This document shows, one piece after another, positions 24,071 to 35,900 of a stretch of DNA of 64,000 bases. Where the stretch lies: contig OZ024741.1 in assembly GCA_964016885.1 (NCBI GenBank), positions 25,006,374 through 25,070,373 of the forward strand, in the 5' to 3' direction. Made by a program: the position numbers and the translations under genes. Position 1 is the first letter of the stretch. Every line of letters begins with the position of its first letter. The notes below the pieces were generated by a model. That model was not told where the DNA came from. It saw nothing but the letters and a program-made list of their open reading frames with translations, and made no database searches. The DNA is from Eledone cirrhosa (lineage: Eukaryota > Mollusca > Cephalopoda > Octopoda > Eledonidae).

Positions 24071-25846
24071 CCTCTCTGCGTCCCGGGTATCGGGCTGCAC
24101 AATTTCCATTAGGGTGGGGGATGGGTTGTTGGGTGGGGTGGTGGTTTGTGGAAGTGTGGGGGCATCAGTGTGTTGTGTGGTTGGGGAGCTTGGAGTTGTG
24201 AGGGTGTTTGGGGAGGGGGTGGGATAGTTTTTTAGGAGGACGCGGTTAATGGGCCCGACGCAGGGGGGACCCACGTCCTCTTTAAAATTGTTTTTTAAAG
24301 TTTTATAGGTGTCCTGTGGGGCCTTAATCATTTTGAGGTGGGGGAAATCCCCTGCCTGGGTGAAGTTAGGCCCTTGTGTTTTTATTAGATTGTTGTTGTA
24401 CACAATGTTTAACAGTTTTTTGTTTCTTGTATTTATGTATGTGTATGCATGTTTTTGTTTTTGTGTGGTGTTTTTTGTTTGCTGTTGTGAGCTCTTTTGT
24501 GTTGGTGTCAGTGTTATGTTTTGGGGAGGGGTTTTTTTCATTTGTGTGTCTGAGGTGTGTTTTCTTTTTTTTCTTTTGATTGTGTGGAAGTGCTCCTCCT
24601 CGTCTGACGACGAACTAGGGTCATCTTCCGCGTTGGAGGGGAGGGGTATATTTTCGGGTTGTGTTTGCGGTACGGGTGTTTTGGAAATTGTTTTTGTTTT
24701 TTGAGTGGAGGGGATGGGTTGGACATTGTTTTGTTTTGGTTTGAGCTGTGGTGGTTGTTTTTGTAGTGGTAGTTGTGGTGATTGTGTTGGTTGTGCAGTT
24801 GTTGGTGGTGTAGGCAGGATTGGGGTTTTCTTATTAAGTTGGGGACAGACAGCCCTCAGGTGACCTCTGGTTCCGCAGAGGTAACACGAGGGCCGTCTAC
24901 CCTCAACGGTAATGTTGATGAAGGTTAGATCATCCAGTATGACGCGTTCAGGGATCTGGGCGATCCTTTCGGGCCTCATTTGAACTACAAGTTCGAGGCT
25001 CGTTCCACTGAACGCGTCACCCGATGCCTTTCCCATGGACACCAGCATGTCATCCTCCAGGTCGAGAAAACCTGTCAAAACCCACCATATGTCCATAATC
25101 GGCAGGATGGTGTGGATTTTTATTTTTTGCGTTCTTCTACCCATGTACGTAGGGTAGAAGGTGTATGCGGTGGATGTGATTGGTTTGATGGACAGTTTCA
25201 CTGCTGTGTCCCTGTCCTTCATGAGAATGGATAGACTCCCGTAGAGTCTATCCTTCTGAATGAAGGTGATGTCCTTCATGACGTCTTTTAAAACCAGCTC
25301 TATCTCGCTCTGTGATGGTTGAGCTGGTTTTTTACTTTTGTTCGAGATTGTCCTAAACATGACCGTGTTTAGGAGTCTCTGGCTTTTTAGTTCCGGGGGG
25401 GAATGGATTGTGAATGAACCATTTTCCCCGTACACTATATATTTTTTCGCATCCGCCAGTAGCTCCTTCGCTTTTGTTATATCTACTGGCAGATAGTCGA
25501 GGGTTTTCCTTGTCGTCTCGGCGAAGGAGAAATTTTGTTTGTTTGTGTTGTTGTTGTCGTTGGTGGTGTTGTTGTTATCATTGTTGTTGTTGTCACCGTT
25601 ATTGGTCTTGTTGTTGTTATTGTTATTGGTGTTGTTTTCGTCCGTCGCATTGTTGTTGTTGCTGTTGCCGCTGGTTCTTTGAGTTGTTGCCATGGCAACG
25701 TCAAGTTGTCGGTTAACAGGTGGAGAGAATTCTTCCTCTGGCTGACCTTTCTTCTTGACCTCTGCTACTGTGACAGTGGCAGGGGGAAGCTGTAAGTTCA
25801 TCTTCCCCTTTCCTCCTTCGAATTTTGGTGAAGAAGCTTCGGCCAT
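24068..25846 (-). CDS. LINE ORF1: zinc-knuckle RNA-binding (gag-like) protein
   Basis: 592 aa. The start ATG at 25846 is the first in the open frame; its context is mixed (T at -3, G at +4). Layout: a short N-terminal region, an Asn-rich tract (about 61-103), a folded region (about 105-315) of the kind that precedes the knuckle in gag-like LINE ORF1 proteins, and one CCHC zinc knuckle (C321, C324, H329, C334). Then come a long Pro/Gln/Thr-rich segment (about 340-465), an acidic SSSSDEEE run (411-418) followed by KRKKRKH (424-430, a possible nuclear-localisation signal), and a Pro/Thr-rich tail. The expected role is binding element RNA in the ribonucleoprotein particle. The sense strand is A/C-rich in the low-complexity part. 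The central fold is assigned by position and length, not by a recognised motif. Confidence 0.88.
   Translation of the reverse strand: MAEASSPKFEGGKGKMNLQLPPATVTVAEVKKKGQPEEEFSPPVNRQLDVAMATTQRTSGNSNNNNATDENNTNNNNNNKTNNGDNNNNDNNNTTNDNNNTNKQNFSFAETTRKTLDYLPVDITKAKELLADAKKYIVYGENGSFTIHSPPELKSQRLLNTVMFRTISNKSKKPAQPSQSEIELVLKDVMKDITFIQKDRLYGSLSILMKDRDTAVKLSIKPITSTAYTFYPTYMGRRTQKIKIHTILPIMDIWWVLTGFLDLEDDMLVSMGKASGDAFSGTSLELVVQMRPERIAQIPERVILDDLTFINITVEGRRPSCYLCGTRGHLRAVCPQLNKKTPILPTPPTTAQPTQSPQLPLQKQPPQLKPKQNNVQPIPSTQKTKTISKTPVPQTQPENIPLPSNAEDDPSSSSDEEEHFHTIKRKKRKHTSDTQMKKTPPQNITLTPTQKSSQQQTKNTTQKQKHAYTYINTRNKKLLNIVYNNNLIKTQGPNFTQAGDFPHLKMIKAPQDTYKTLKNNFKEDVGPPCVGPINRVLLKNYPTPSPNTLTTPSSPTTQHTDAPTLPQTTTPPNNPSPTLMEIVQPDTRDAER
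24112..24138 (+). other. G-quadruplex motif antisense to ORF1 (first)
   Basis: Four runs of at least three G with loops of 1-5 bases, on the strand opposite the LINE mRNA, opposite the last Pro/Thr-rich codons of ORF1. It would form in the DNA strand or the first-strand cDNA, not in the element RNA. Confidence 0.6.
24202..24223 (+). other. G-quadruplex motif antisense to ORF1 (second)
   Basis: G-runs at 24202-24204, 24210-24213, 24215-24219 and 24221-24223 with loops of 5, 1 and 1 bases. It lies on the strand complementary to the LINE mRNA. Confidence 0.6.
25538..25666 (-). repeat. Trinucleotide-like tract encoding the Asn-rich segment of ORF1
   Basis: A run of AAC/AAT codons broken by Asp, Thr and Lys codons (ORF1 residues 61-103). 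Mixed codons show it is not a perfect microsatellite, but replication slippage probably made it, so its length may vary between copies. Confidence 0.8.
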
Positions 25847-25901
25847 TTAAAAAAATATTGACTTTTCAACAAGAAAAAACTTTTTTTTTGTTTAACTATT
25901 T

Positions 25902-25960
25902 CGCCTAAAGGCGTAGAATATTTTGAGAGACTGACCAGATCAAAGTTTGACCTGGCAGTC
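25902..25960 (-). other. Two small hairpins in the LINE 5' UTR
   Basis: CGCCTAAAGGCG (25902-25913) is a perfect 5-bp stem with a 2-base loop. GACTGACCAG (25929-25938) pairs with CTGGCAGTC (25952-25960) except for one bulged base. Both precede the ORF1 start by 55-115 bases. Confidence 0.55.
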
Positions 25961-26000
25961 CCTCTACAAAATGGTACAAAAATTAAAGTTATCAGACAAG

Positions 26001-26016
26001 AATTTCTATAGAAATT
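26001..26016. other. 16-bp perfect palindrome in the LINE 5' UTR
   Basis: AATTTCTATAGAAATT is fully self-complementary. Such a site could bind a dimeric protein or be chance in A/T-rich DNA. Confidence 0.5.
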
Positions 26017-26062
26017 TAAACAGAACTTACTCAGCAGGTTATACGCGTGTGTCCATCCCAGA

Positions 26063-26078
26063 GATAGATAGATAGATA
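26063..26078. repeat. (GATA)4 microsatellite at the LINE 5' junction
   Basis: Four GATA units lie between the last clear LINE sequence and the satellite, which resumes at about 26076 as ATATACAGTATC. It may be part of the element's 5' end, or extra bases added when the 5' junction was sealed. Confidence 0.75.
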
Positions 26079-28789
26079 TACAGTATCTTTTATTAGAAAT
26101 GTGGTAATAAAAGGGTTAAACAACATAGACAGTGTCTTTTATTAGAAATATGTTAATGAAAGGGTTAAACAACATAGACAGTGTCTTTTATTAGAAATAT
26201 GGTAATGAAAGGGTTAAACAACTTAGACAGTGTCTTTTATTAAAAATATGGTAATGAAAGGGTTAAACAACATAGATAGTGTCTTTCATTAGAAATATGG
26301 TAATGAAAGGGTTAAACAACATAGGCAATGTCTTCTATTAGAAATATGATAATGAAAGGGTTAAATAACATAGACAGTTTCGTTTATTAGAAATATGGTA
26401 ATGAAAGGGTTAAACAACATAGACAGTGTCTTTTATTACAAATATGGTAATGAAAGGGTTGAACAACATAGACAGTGTCTTTTATTAGAAATATGGTAAT
26501 GAAAGTGTTAAACAACATAGACAGTGTCTTTTATTAGAAATATGGTAATGAAAGTGTTAAACAACATAGACAGTGTCTTTTATTAGAAATGTGGTAATGA
26601 AAGTGTTAAACAAAATAGACAGTGTCTTTTATTAGAAATATGGTAATGAAAGGGTTTAGCAACATATACAGTATCTTTTATTAGAAATGTGGTAATGAAA
26701 GGGTTAAACAACATAGACAGTGTCTTTTATTAGAAATATGTTAATGAAAGGGTTAAACAACATAGACAGTGTCTTTTATTAGAAATATGATAATGAAAGG
26801 GTTAAACAACATAGATAGTGTCTTTCATTAGAAATATGGTAATGAAAGGGTTAAACAACATAGGCAATGTCTTCTATTAGAAATATGTTAATGAAAGGGT
26901 TAAACAACATAGACAGTTTCGTTTATTAGAAATATGGTAATGAAAGGGTTAAACAACATAGACAGTGTCTTTTATTAGAAATAGGGTAATGAAAGGGTTA
27001 AACAACATAGTGTCTTCTATTAGAAATATGATAATGAAAGGGTTAAACAACATAGACAGTGTCTTTTATTAGAAATATGGTAATGAAAGGGTTAAACAAC
27101 ATAGACAGTGTGTTTTATTAGAAATATGATAATGAAAGTGTTAAACAACATAGATAGTGTCTTTTATTAGAAATATGGTACTGAAAGGGTTAAACAACAT
27201 AGATAGTGTCTTTTATTAGAAATATGGTAATGAAAGGGTTAAACAACATAGACAGTATCTTTTATTAGAAATGTGGTAATAAAAGGGTTAAACAACATAG
27301 ACAGTGTCTTTTTTTAGAAATATGGTAATGAAAGGGTTAAACAACATAGACAGTGTCTTTTATTAGAAATATGGTAATGAAAGGGTTTAACAACATATAC
27401 AGTATCTTTTATTAGAAATGTGGTAATGAAAGGGTTAAACAACATAGACAGTGTCTTTTATTAGAAATATGTTAATGAAAGGGTTAAACAACATAGACAG
27501 TGTCTTTTATTAGAAATATGATAATGAAAGGGTTAAACAACATAGATAGTGTCTTTCATTAGAAATATGGTAATGAAAGGGTTAAACAACATAGGCAATG
27601 TCTTCTATTAGAAATATGATAATGAAAGGGTTAAATAACATAGACAGTTTCGTTTATTAGAAATATGGTAATGAAAGGGTTAAACAACATAGACAGTGTT
27701 TTTTATTAGAAATATGGTAATGAAAGGGTTGAAAAACATAGACAGTGTCTTTTATTAGAAATATGGTAATGAAAGGGTTAAACAACATAGACAGTGTCTT
27801 TTATTAGAAATATGGTAATGAAAGTGTTAAACAACATAGACAGTGTCTTTTATTAGAAATGTGGTAATGAAAGTGTTAAACAAAATAGACAGTGTCTTTT
27901 ATTAGAAATGTGGTAATGAAAGGGTTAAACAACATAGACAGTCTCTTACATTAGAAATATGGTAATGAAAGGGTTAAACAACATAGACAGTGTCTTTTAT
28001 TAGAAATATGGTAATGCAAGCGTTAAACAACATAGACAGTGTCTTTTATTAGAAATATGGTAATGAAAGGGTTAAACAACATAGACAGTGTCTTTTATTA
28101 GAAATATGGTAATGAAAGGGTTTAACAACATATACAGTATCTTTTATTAGAAATGTGGTAATGAAAGGGTTAAACAACATAGACAGTGTCTTTTATTAGA
28201 AATATGTTAATGAAAGGTTTAAACAACATAGACAGTGTCTTTTATTAGAAATATGATAATGAAAGGGTTAAACAACATAGATAGTGTCTTTCATTAGAAA
28301 TATGGTAATGAAAGGGTTAAACAACATAGACAGTGTTTTTTATTAGAAATATGGTAATGAAAGTGTTAAACAACATAGACAGTATCTTTTATTAGAAATA
28401 TGATAATGAAAGGGTTAAGTAACATAGACAGTGTGTTTTATTAGAAATATGGTAATGAAAGGGTTAAACAACATAGACAGTCTCTTACATTAGAAATATG
28501 GTAATGAAAGGGTTAAACAACATAGACAGTATCTTTTATTAGAAATGTGCTAATGAAAGGGTTAAACAACATAGACAGTGTCTTTTTTTAGAAATATGGT
28601 AATGAAAGGATTAAACAACATAGACAGTGTCTTTTATTAGAAATATGGTAATGAAAGGGTTTAACAACATAAACAGTGTGTATTATTAGAAATGTGGTAA
28701 TGAAAGGGTTAAACAACTTAGACAGTGTCTTTTATTAGAAATATAGTAATGAAAGGGTTAAACAACTTAGACAGTGTCTTTTATTAGAA

Positions 28790-31700
28790 ATATGGTAATG
28801 AAAGGGTTAAACAACATAGACAGTATCTTTTATTAGAAATATGGTAATGAAAGGGTTAAACAACATAGACAGTGTCTTTTATTAGAAATATGGTAATGAA
28901 AGGGTTAAACAACATAGACAGTGTCTTTTATTAGAAATATGGTAATGCAAGAGTTAAACAACATAAACAGTGTCTTTTATTAGAAATATGGTAATGAAAG
29001 GGTTAAACAACATAGATAGTGTCTTTCATTAGAAATATGGTAATGAAAGGGTTAAATTACATAGGCAGTGTCTTCTATTAGAAATATGATAATGAAAGGG
29101 TTAAACAACATAGACAGTGTCTTTTATTAGAAATATGGTAATGAAAGTGTTAAACAACATAGACAGTGTCTTTTATTAGAAATGTGGTAATGAAAGTGTT
29201 AAACAACATAGACAGTATCTTTTATTAGAAATGTGGTAATGAAAGGGTTAAACAACATAGACAGTGTCTTTTATTAGAAATGTGGTAATGAAAGGGTTAA
29301 ACAACATAGACAGTGTCTTTTATTAGAAATATGGTAATGAAAGATTTAAACAACATAGACAGTGTGTTTTATTAGAAATATGGTAATGAAAGGGTAAAAC
29401 AACATGGACAGTGTCTTTTATTAGAAATATGATAATGAAAGGGTTAAAAAACATAGACAGTGTCTTGTATTAGAAATATGGTAATGAAAGGGTTAAACAA
29501 CATAGACAGTGTCTTTTATTAGAAATATGGTAATGAAAGGGTTAAACAACATAGACAGTGTCTTTTATTAGAAATATGGTAATGAAAGTGTTAAACAACA
29601 TAGACAATGTCTTTTATTAGAAATATGGTAATGAAAGGGTTAAACAACATAGACAGTGTCTTTTATTAGAAATATGGTAATGAAAGGGTTAAACAACATA
29701 GACAGTGTCTTTTATTGGAAATATGATAATGAAAGGGTTAAACAACATAGACAGTGTCTTTTATTAGAAATATGGTAATGAAAGGGTTAAACAACATGGA
29801 CAGTGTCTTTTATTAGAAATATGGTAATGAAAGGGTTAAACAACATAGACAGTGTCTTTTATTAGAAATATGATAATGAAAGGGTTAAACAACACAGACA
29901 GTGTCTTTTATTAGATATAGGGTAATGAAAGGGTTAAACAACATAGACAGTGTCTTTTTTTAGAAATATGGTAATGAAAGGATTAAACAACATAGACAGT
30001 GTCTTTTATTAGAAATATGGTAATGAAAGGGTTTAACAACATAAACAGTATCTTTTATTAGAAATGTGGTAATGAAAGGGTTAAACAACATAGACAGTGT
30101 CTTTTATTAGAAATATGATAATGAAACGGTTAAACAACATAGACAGTGTCTTTTATTATAAATATGGTAATGAAAGGGTTAAACAACATAGACAGTGTTT
30201 TTTATTAGAAATATGGTAATGAAAGGTTTAAACAACATAGACAGTGTCTTTTATTAGAAATATGGTAATGAAAGCGTTAAACAACATAGACAGTGTCTTT
30301 TATTAGAAATATGGTAATGAAAGGGTTACACAACATAGACAGTGTCTTTTATTAGAAATATGGTAATGAAAGGGTTAAACAACATAGACAGTGTCTTTTA
30401 TTAGAAATATGGTAATGAAAGGGTTAAACAACATAGACAGTGTCTTTTATTAGAAATATGGTAATGAAAGGGTTAAACAACATAGATAGTGTCTTTTATT
30501 AGAAATATGGTAATGAAAGGGTTAAACAACATAAACAGTGTCTTTTATTAGAAATATGGTAATGAAAGGGTTAAACAACATAGATAGTGTCTTTCATTAG
30601 AAATATGGTAATGAAAGGGTTAAATTACATAGGCAGTGTCTTCTATTAGAAATATGATAATGAAAGGGTTAAACAACATAGACAGTGTCTTTTATTAGAA
30701 ATATGGTAATGAAAGTGTTAAACAACATAGACAGTGTCTTTTATTAGAAATGTGGTAATGAAAGTGTTAAACAACATAGACAGTATCTTTTATTAGAAAT
30801 GTGGTAATGAAAGGGTTAAACAACATAGACAGTGTCTTTTATTAGAAATGTGGTAATGAAAGGGTTAAACAACATAGACAGTGTCTTTTATTAGAAATAT
30901 GGTAATGAAAGATTTAAACAACATAGACAGTGTGTTTTATTAGAAATATGGTAATGAAAGGGTAAAACAACATGGACAGTGTCTTTTATTAGAAATATGA
31001 TAATGAAAGGGTTAAAAAACATAGACAGTGTCTTGTATTAGAAATATGGTAATGAAAGGGTTAAACAACATAGACAGTGTCTTTTATTAGAAATATGGTA
31101 ATGAAAGGGTTAAACAACATAGACAGTGTCTTTTATTAGAAATATGGTAATGAAAGGGTTAAACAACATAGACAATGTCTTTTATTAGAAATATGGTAAT
31201 GAAAGGGTTAAACAACATAGACAGTGTCTTTTATTAGAAATATGGTAATGAAAGGGTTAAACAACATAGACAGTGTCTTTTATTGGAAATATGATAATGA
31301 AAGGGTTAAACAACATAGAGAGTGTCTTTTATTAGAAATATGGTAATGAAAGGGTTAAACAACATGGACAGTGTCTTTTATTAGAAATATGGTAATGAAA
31401 GGGTTAAACAACATAGACAGTGTCTTTTATTAGAAATATGATAATGAAAGGGTTAAACAACACAGACAGTGTCTTTTATTAGATATAGGGTAATGAAAGG
31501 GTTAAACAACATAGACAGTGTCTTTTTTTAGAAATATGGTAATGAAAGGATTAAACAACATAGACAGTGTCTTTTATTAGAAATATGGTAATGAAAGGGT
31601 TTAACAACATAAACAGTATCTTTTATTAGAAATGTGGTAATGAAAGGGTTAAACAACATAGACAGTGTCTTTTATTAGAAATATGATAATGAAACGGTTA

Positions 31701-32905
31701 AACAACATAGACAGTGTCTTTTATTAGAAATATGGTAATGAAAGGGTTAAACAACATAGACAGTGTTTTTTATTAGAAATATGGTAATGAAAAGTTTAAA
31801 CAACATAGACAGTGTCTTTTATTAGAAATATGGTAATGAAAGCGTTAAACAACATAGACAGTGTCTTTTATTAGAAATATGGTAATGAAAGGGTTACACA
31901 ACATAGACAGTGTCTTTTATTAGAAATATGGTAATGAAAGGGTTAAACAACATAGACAGTGTCTTTTATTAGAAATATGGTAATGAAAGGGTTAAACAAC
32001 ATAGACAGTGTCTTTTATTAGAAATATGATAATGAAAGGGTTAAACAACATAGATAGTGTCTTTCATTAGAAATATGGTAATGAAAGGGTTAAATTACAT
32101 AGGCAGTGTCTTCTATTAGAAATATCATAATGAAAGGGTTAAACAACATAGACAGTGTCTTTTATTAGAAATATGGTAATGAAAGTGTTAAACAACATAG
32201 ACAGTGTCTTTTATTAGAAATATGGTAATGAAAGTGTTAAACAACATAGACAGTGTCTTTTATTAGAAATGTGGTAATGAAAGTGTTAAACAACATAGAC
32301 AGTATCTTTTATTAGAAATGTGGTAATGAAAGTGTTAAACAACATAGACAGTATCTTTTATTAGAAATGTGGTAATGAAAGGGATGAAAAACATAGACAG
32401 TGTCTTTTATTAGAAATATGGTAATGAAAGTGTTAAACAACATAGACAGTGTCTTTTATTAGAAATATGGTAATGAAAGGGTTAAACAACATAGATAGTG
32501 TCTTTCATTAGAAATATGGTAATGAAAGGGTTAAATTACATAGGCAGTGTCTTCTATTAGAAATATGATAATGAAAGGGTTAAACAACATAGACAGTGTC
32601 TTTTATTAGAAATATGGTAATGAAAGTGTTAAACAACATAGACAGTATCTTTTATTAGAAATGTGGTAATGAAAGGGTTAAACAACATAGACAGTGTCTT
32701 TTATTAGAAATGTGGTAATGAAAGGGTTAAACAACATAGACAGTGTCTTTTATTAGAAATATGGTAATGAAAGGGTTAAACAACATAGATAGTGTCTTTT
32801 ATTAGAAATATGGTAATGAAAGGGTTAAACAACATAGACAGTGTCTTTTATTAGAAATATGGTAATGAAAGGGTTAAACAACATAGACAGTGTCTTTTAT
32901 TAGAA
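28790..32905. repeat. 84-monomer (4,116-bp) satellite block, copy 1
   Basis: It repeats in tandem from 32906 to about 36.6 kb. Markers: GCAAGAG at 28947 and 33063, and CACAGAC at 29893 and 34009, all 4116 bp apart. Later markers shift by +3 monomers (31461 and 35724), so monomers were gained or lost after the duplication. Part of the block also matches 17820-18500 in array 1. Confidence 0.8.
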
Positions 32906-35900
32906 ATATGGTAATGAAAGGGTTAAACAACATAGACAGTATCTTTTATTAGAAATATGGTAATGAAAGGGTTAAACAACATAGACAGTGTCTTTTATTA
33001 GAAATATGGTAATGAAAGGGTTAAACAACATAGACAGTGTCTTTTATTAGAAATATGGTAATGCAAGAGTTAAACAACATAAACAGTGTCTTTTATTAGA
33101 AATATGGTAATGAAAGGGTTAAACAACATAGATAGTGTCTTTCATTAGAAATATGGTAATGAAAGGGTTAAATTACATAGGCAGTGTCTTCTATTAGAAA
33201 TATGATAATGAAAGGGTTAAACAACATAGACAGTGTCTTTTATTAGAAATATGGTAATGAAAGTGTTAAACAACATAGACAGTGTCTTTTATTAGAAATG
33301 TGGTAATGAAAGTGTTAAACAACATAGACAGTATCTTTTATTAGAAATGTGGTAATGAAAGGGTTAAACAACATAGACAGTGTCTTTTATTAGAAATGTG
33401 GTAATGAAAGGGTTAAACAACATAGACAGTGTCTTTTATTAGAAATATGGTAATGAAAGATTTAAACAACATAGACAGTGTGTTTTATTAGAAATATGGT
33501 AATGAAAGGGTAAAACAACATGGACAGTGTCTTTTATTAGAAATATGATAATGAAAGGGTTAAAAAACATAGACAGTGTCTTGTATTAGAAATATGGTAA
33601 TGAAAGGGTTAAACAACATAGACAGTGTCTTTTATTAGAAATATGGTAATGAAAGGGTTAAACAACATAGACAGTGTCTTTTATTAGAAATATGGTAATG
33701 AAAGTGTTAAACAACATAGACAATGTCTTTTATTAGAAATATGGTAATGAAAGGGTTAAACAACATAGACAGTGTCTTTTATTAGAAATATGGTAATGAA
33801 AGGGTTAAACAACATAGACAGTGTCTTTTATTGGAAATATGATAATGAAAGGGTTAAACAACATAGACAGTGTCTTTTATTAGAAATATGGTAATGAAAG
33901 GGTTAAACAACATGGACAGTGTCTTTTATTAGAAATATGGTAATGAAAGGGTTAAACAACATAGACAGTGTCTTTTATTAGAAATATGATAATGAAAGGG
34001 TTAAACAACACAGACAGTGTCTTTTATTAGATATAGGGTAATGAAAGGGTTAAACAACATAGACAGTGTCTTTTTTTAGAAATATGGTAATGAAAGGATT
34101 AAACAACATAGACAGTGTCTTTTATTAGAAATATGGTAATGAAAGGGTTTAACAACATAAACAGTATCTTTTATTAGAAATGTGGTAATGAAAGGGTTAA
34201 ACAACATAGACAGTGTCTTTTATTAGAAATATGATAATGAAACGGTTAAACAACATAGACAGTGTCTTTTATTATAAATATGGTAATGAAAGGGTTAAAC
34301 AACATAGACAGTGTTTTTTATTAGAAATATGGTAATGAAAGGTTTAAACAACATAGACAGTGTCTTTTATTAGAAATATGGTAATGAAAGCGTTAAACAA
34401 CATAGACAGTGTCTTTTATTAGAAATATGGTAATGAAAGGGTTACACAACATAGACAGTGTCTTTTATTAGAAATATGGTAATGAAAGGGTTAAACAACA
34501 TAGACAGTGTCTTTTATTAGAAATATGGTAATGAAAGGGTTAAACAACATAGACAGTGTCTTTTATTAGAAATATGATAATGAAAGGGTTAAACAACATA
34601 GACAGTGTCTTTTATTAGAAATAGGGTAATGAAAGGGTTAAACAACATAGACAGTGTCTTTTATTAGAAATATGATAATGAAAGGGTTAAACAACATAGA
34701 CAGTGTCTTTTATTAGAAATATGGTAATGAAAGGGTTAAACAACATAGATAGTGTCTTTTATTAGAAATATGGTAATGAAAGGGTTAAACAACATAAACA
34801 GTGTCTTTTATTAGAAATATGGTAATGAAAGGGTTAAACAACATAGATAGTGTCTTTCATTAGAAATATGGTAATGAAAGGGTTAAATTACATAGGCAGT
34901 GTCTTCTATTAGAAATATGATAATGAAAGGGTTAAACAACATAGACAGTGTCTTTTATTAGAAATATGGTAATGAAAGTGTTAAACAACATAGACAGTGT
35001 CTTTTATTAGAAATGTGGTAATGAAAGTGTTAAACAACATAGACAGTATCTTTTATTAGAAATGTGGTAATGAAAGGGTTAAACAACATAGACAGTGTCT
35101 TTTATTAGAAATGTGGTAATGAAAGGGTTAAACAACATAGACAGTGTCTTTTATTAGAAATATGGTAATGAAAGATTTAAACAACATAGACAGTGTGTTT
35201 TATTAGAAATATGGTAATGAAAGGGTAAAACAACATGGACAGTGTCTTTTATTAGAAATATGATAATGAAAGGGTTAAAAAACATAGACAGTGTCTTGTA
35301 TTAGAAATATGGTAATGAAAGGGTTAAACAACATAGACAGTGTCTTTTATTAGAAATATGGTAATGAAAGGGTTAAACAACATAGACAGTGTCTTTTATT
35401 AGAAATATGGTAATGAAAGGGTTAAACAACATAGACAATGTCTTTTATTAGAAATATGGTAATGAAAGGGTTAAACAACATAGACAGTGTCTTTTATTAG
35501 AAATATGGTAATGAAAGGGTTAAACAACATAGACAGTGTCTTTTATTGGAAATATGATAATGAAAGGGTTAAACAACATAGAGAGTGTCTTTTATTAGAA
35601 ATATGGTAATGAAAGGGTTAAACAACATGGACAGTGTCTTTTATTAGAAATATGGTAATGAAAGGGTTAAACAACATAGACAGTGTCTTTTATTAGAAAT
35701 ATGATAATGAAAGGGTTAAACAACACAGACAGTGTCTTTTATTAGATATAGGGTAATGAAAGGGTTAAACAACATAGACAGTGTCTTTTTTTAGAAATAT
35801 GGTAATGAAAGGATTAAACAACATAGACAGTGTCTTTTATTAGAAATATGGTAATGAAAGGGTTTAACAACATAAACAGTATCTTTTATTAGAAATGTGG

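Larger units (their letters stand above)
20341..26075 (-). mobile_element. Full-length L1/Tx1-like non-LTR retrotransposon
   Basis: About 5.7 kb, transcribed on the minus strand: a 5' UTR of about 230 bp, ORF1, ORF2 directly following in the same frame, and a 3' UTR of about 265 bp ending in AATAAA rather than a poly(A) tail. It carries no LTRs. Both frames are intact and the catalytic residues are present, so it may be competent. It interrupts the satellite on both sides. The left edge is fixed to within a few bases by comparison with the empty paralogue at 16603-16620. The right edge is less certain because a GATA microsatellite at 26063-26078 overlaps the junction. No convincing target-site duplication can be read from this copy alone. 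Assignment to the L1/Tx1-like group rests on the APE plus RT plus CCHC architecture of ORF2 and the zinc-knuckle ORF1. Confidence 0.92.
25847..26075 (-). other. LINE 5' UTR
   Basis: About 230 bp, A/T-rich, upstream of ORF1. An internal promoter is expected for a full-length LINE, but I see no recognisable core element. It contains an A9 run next to a T6 run on the sense strand (about 25880-25900) and three dyads listed separately. The upstream end is blurred by GATA repeats at the satellite junction. Confidence 0.7.

Noticed and set aside
24309..25795. Plus-strand frames across ORF1 coding Cys/Val/Phe-rich peptides that look like membrane segments
   Set aside because: Their composition is the complement of the Asn-, Pro- and Thr-rich codons of ORF1; no independent motif supports them.
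20335..26080. Simple 9-bp target-site duplication ATAGATATA around the full-length LINE
   Set aside because: The right copy lies inside a GATA microsatellite, and the flanks belong to different satellite series, so the match is weak evidence on its own.
20346..26094. Alternative duplication TCTTTTATT (20346-20354 and 26086-26094)
   Set aside because: Every satellite monomer contains this string, so its presence on both sides carries little information.
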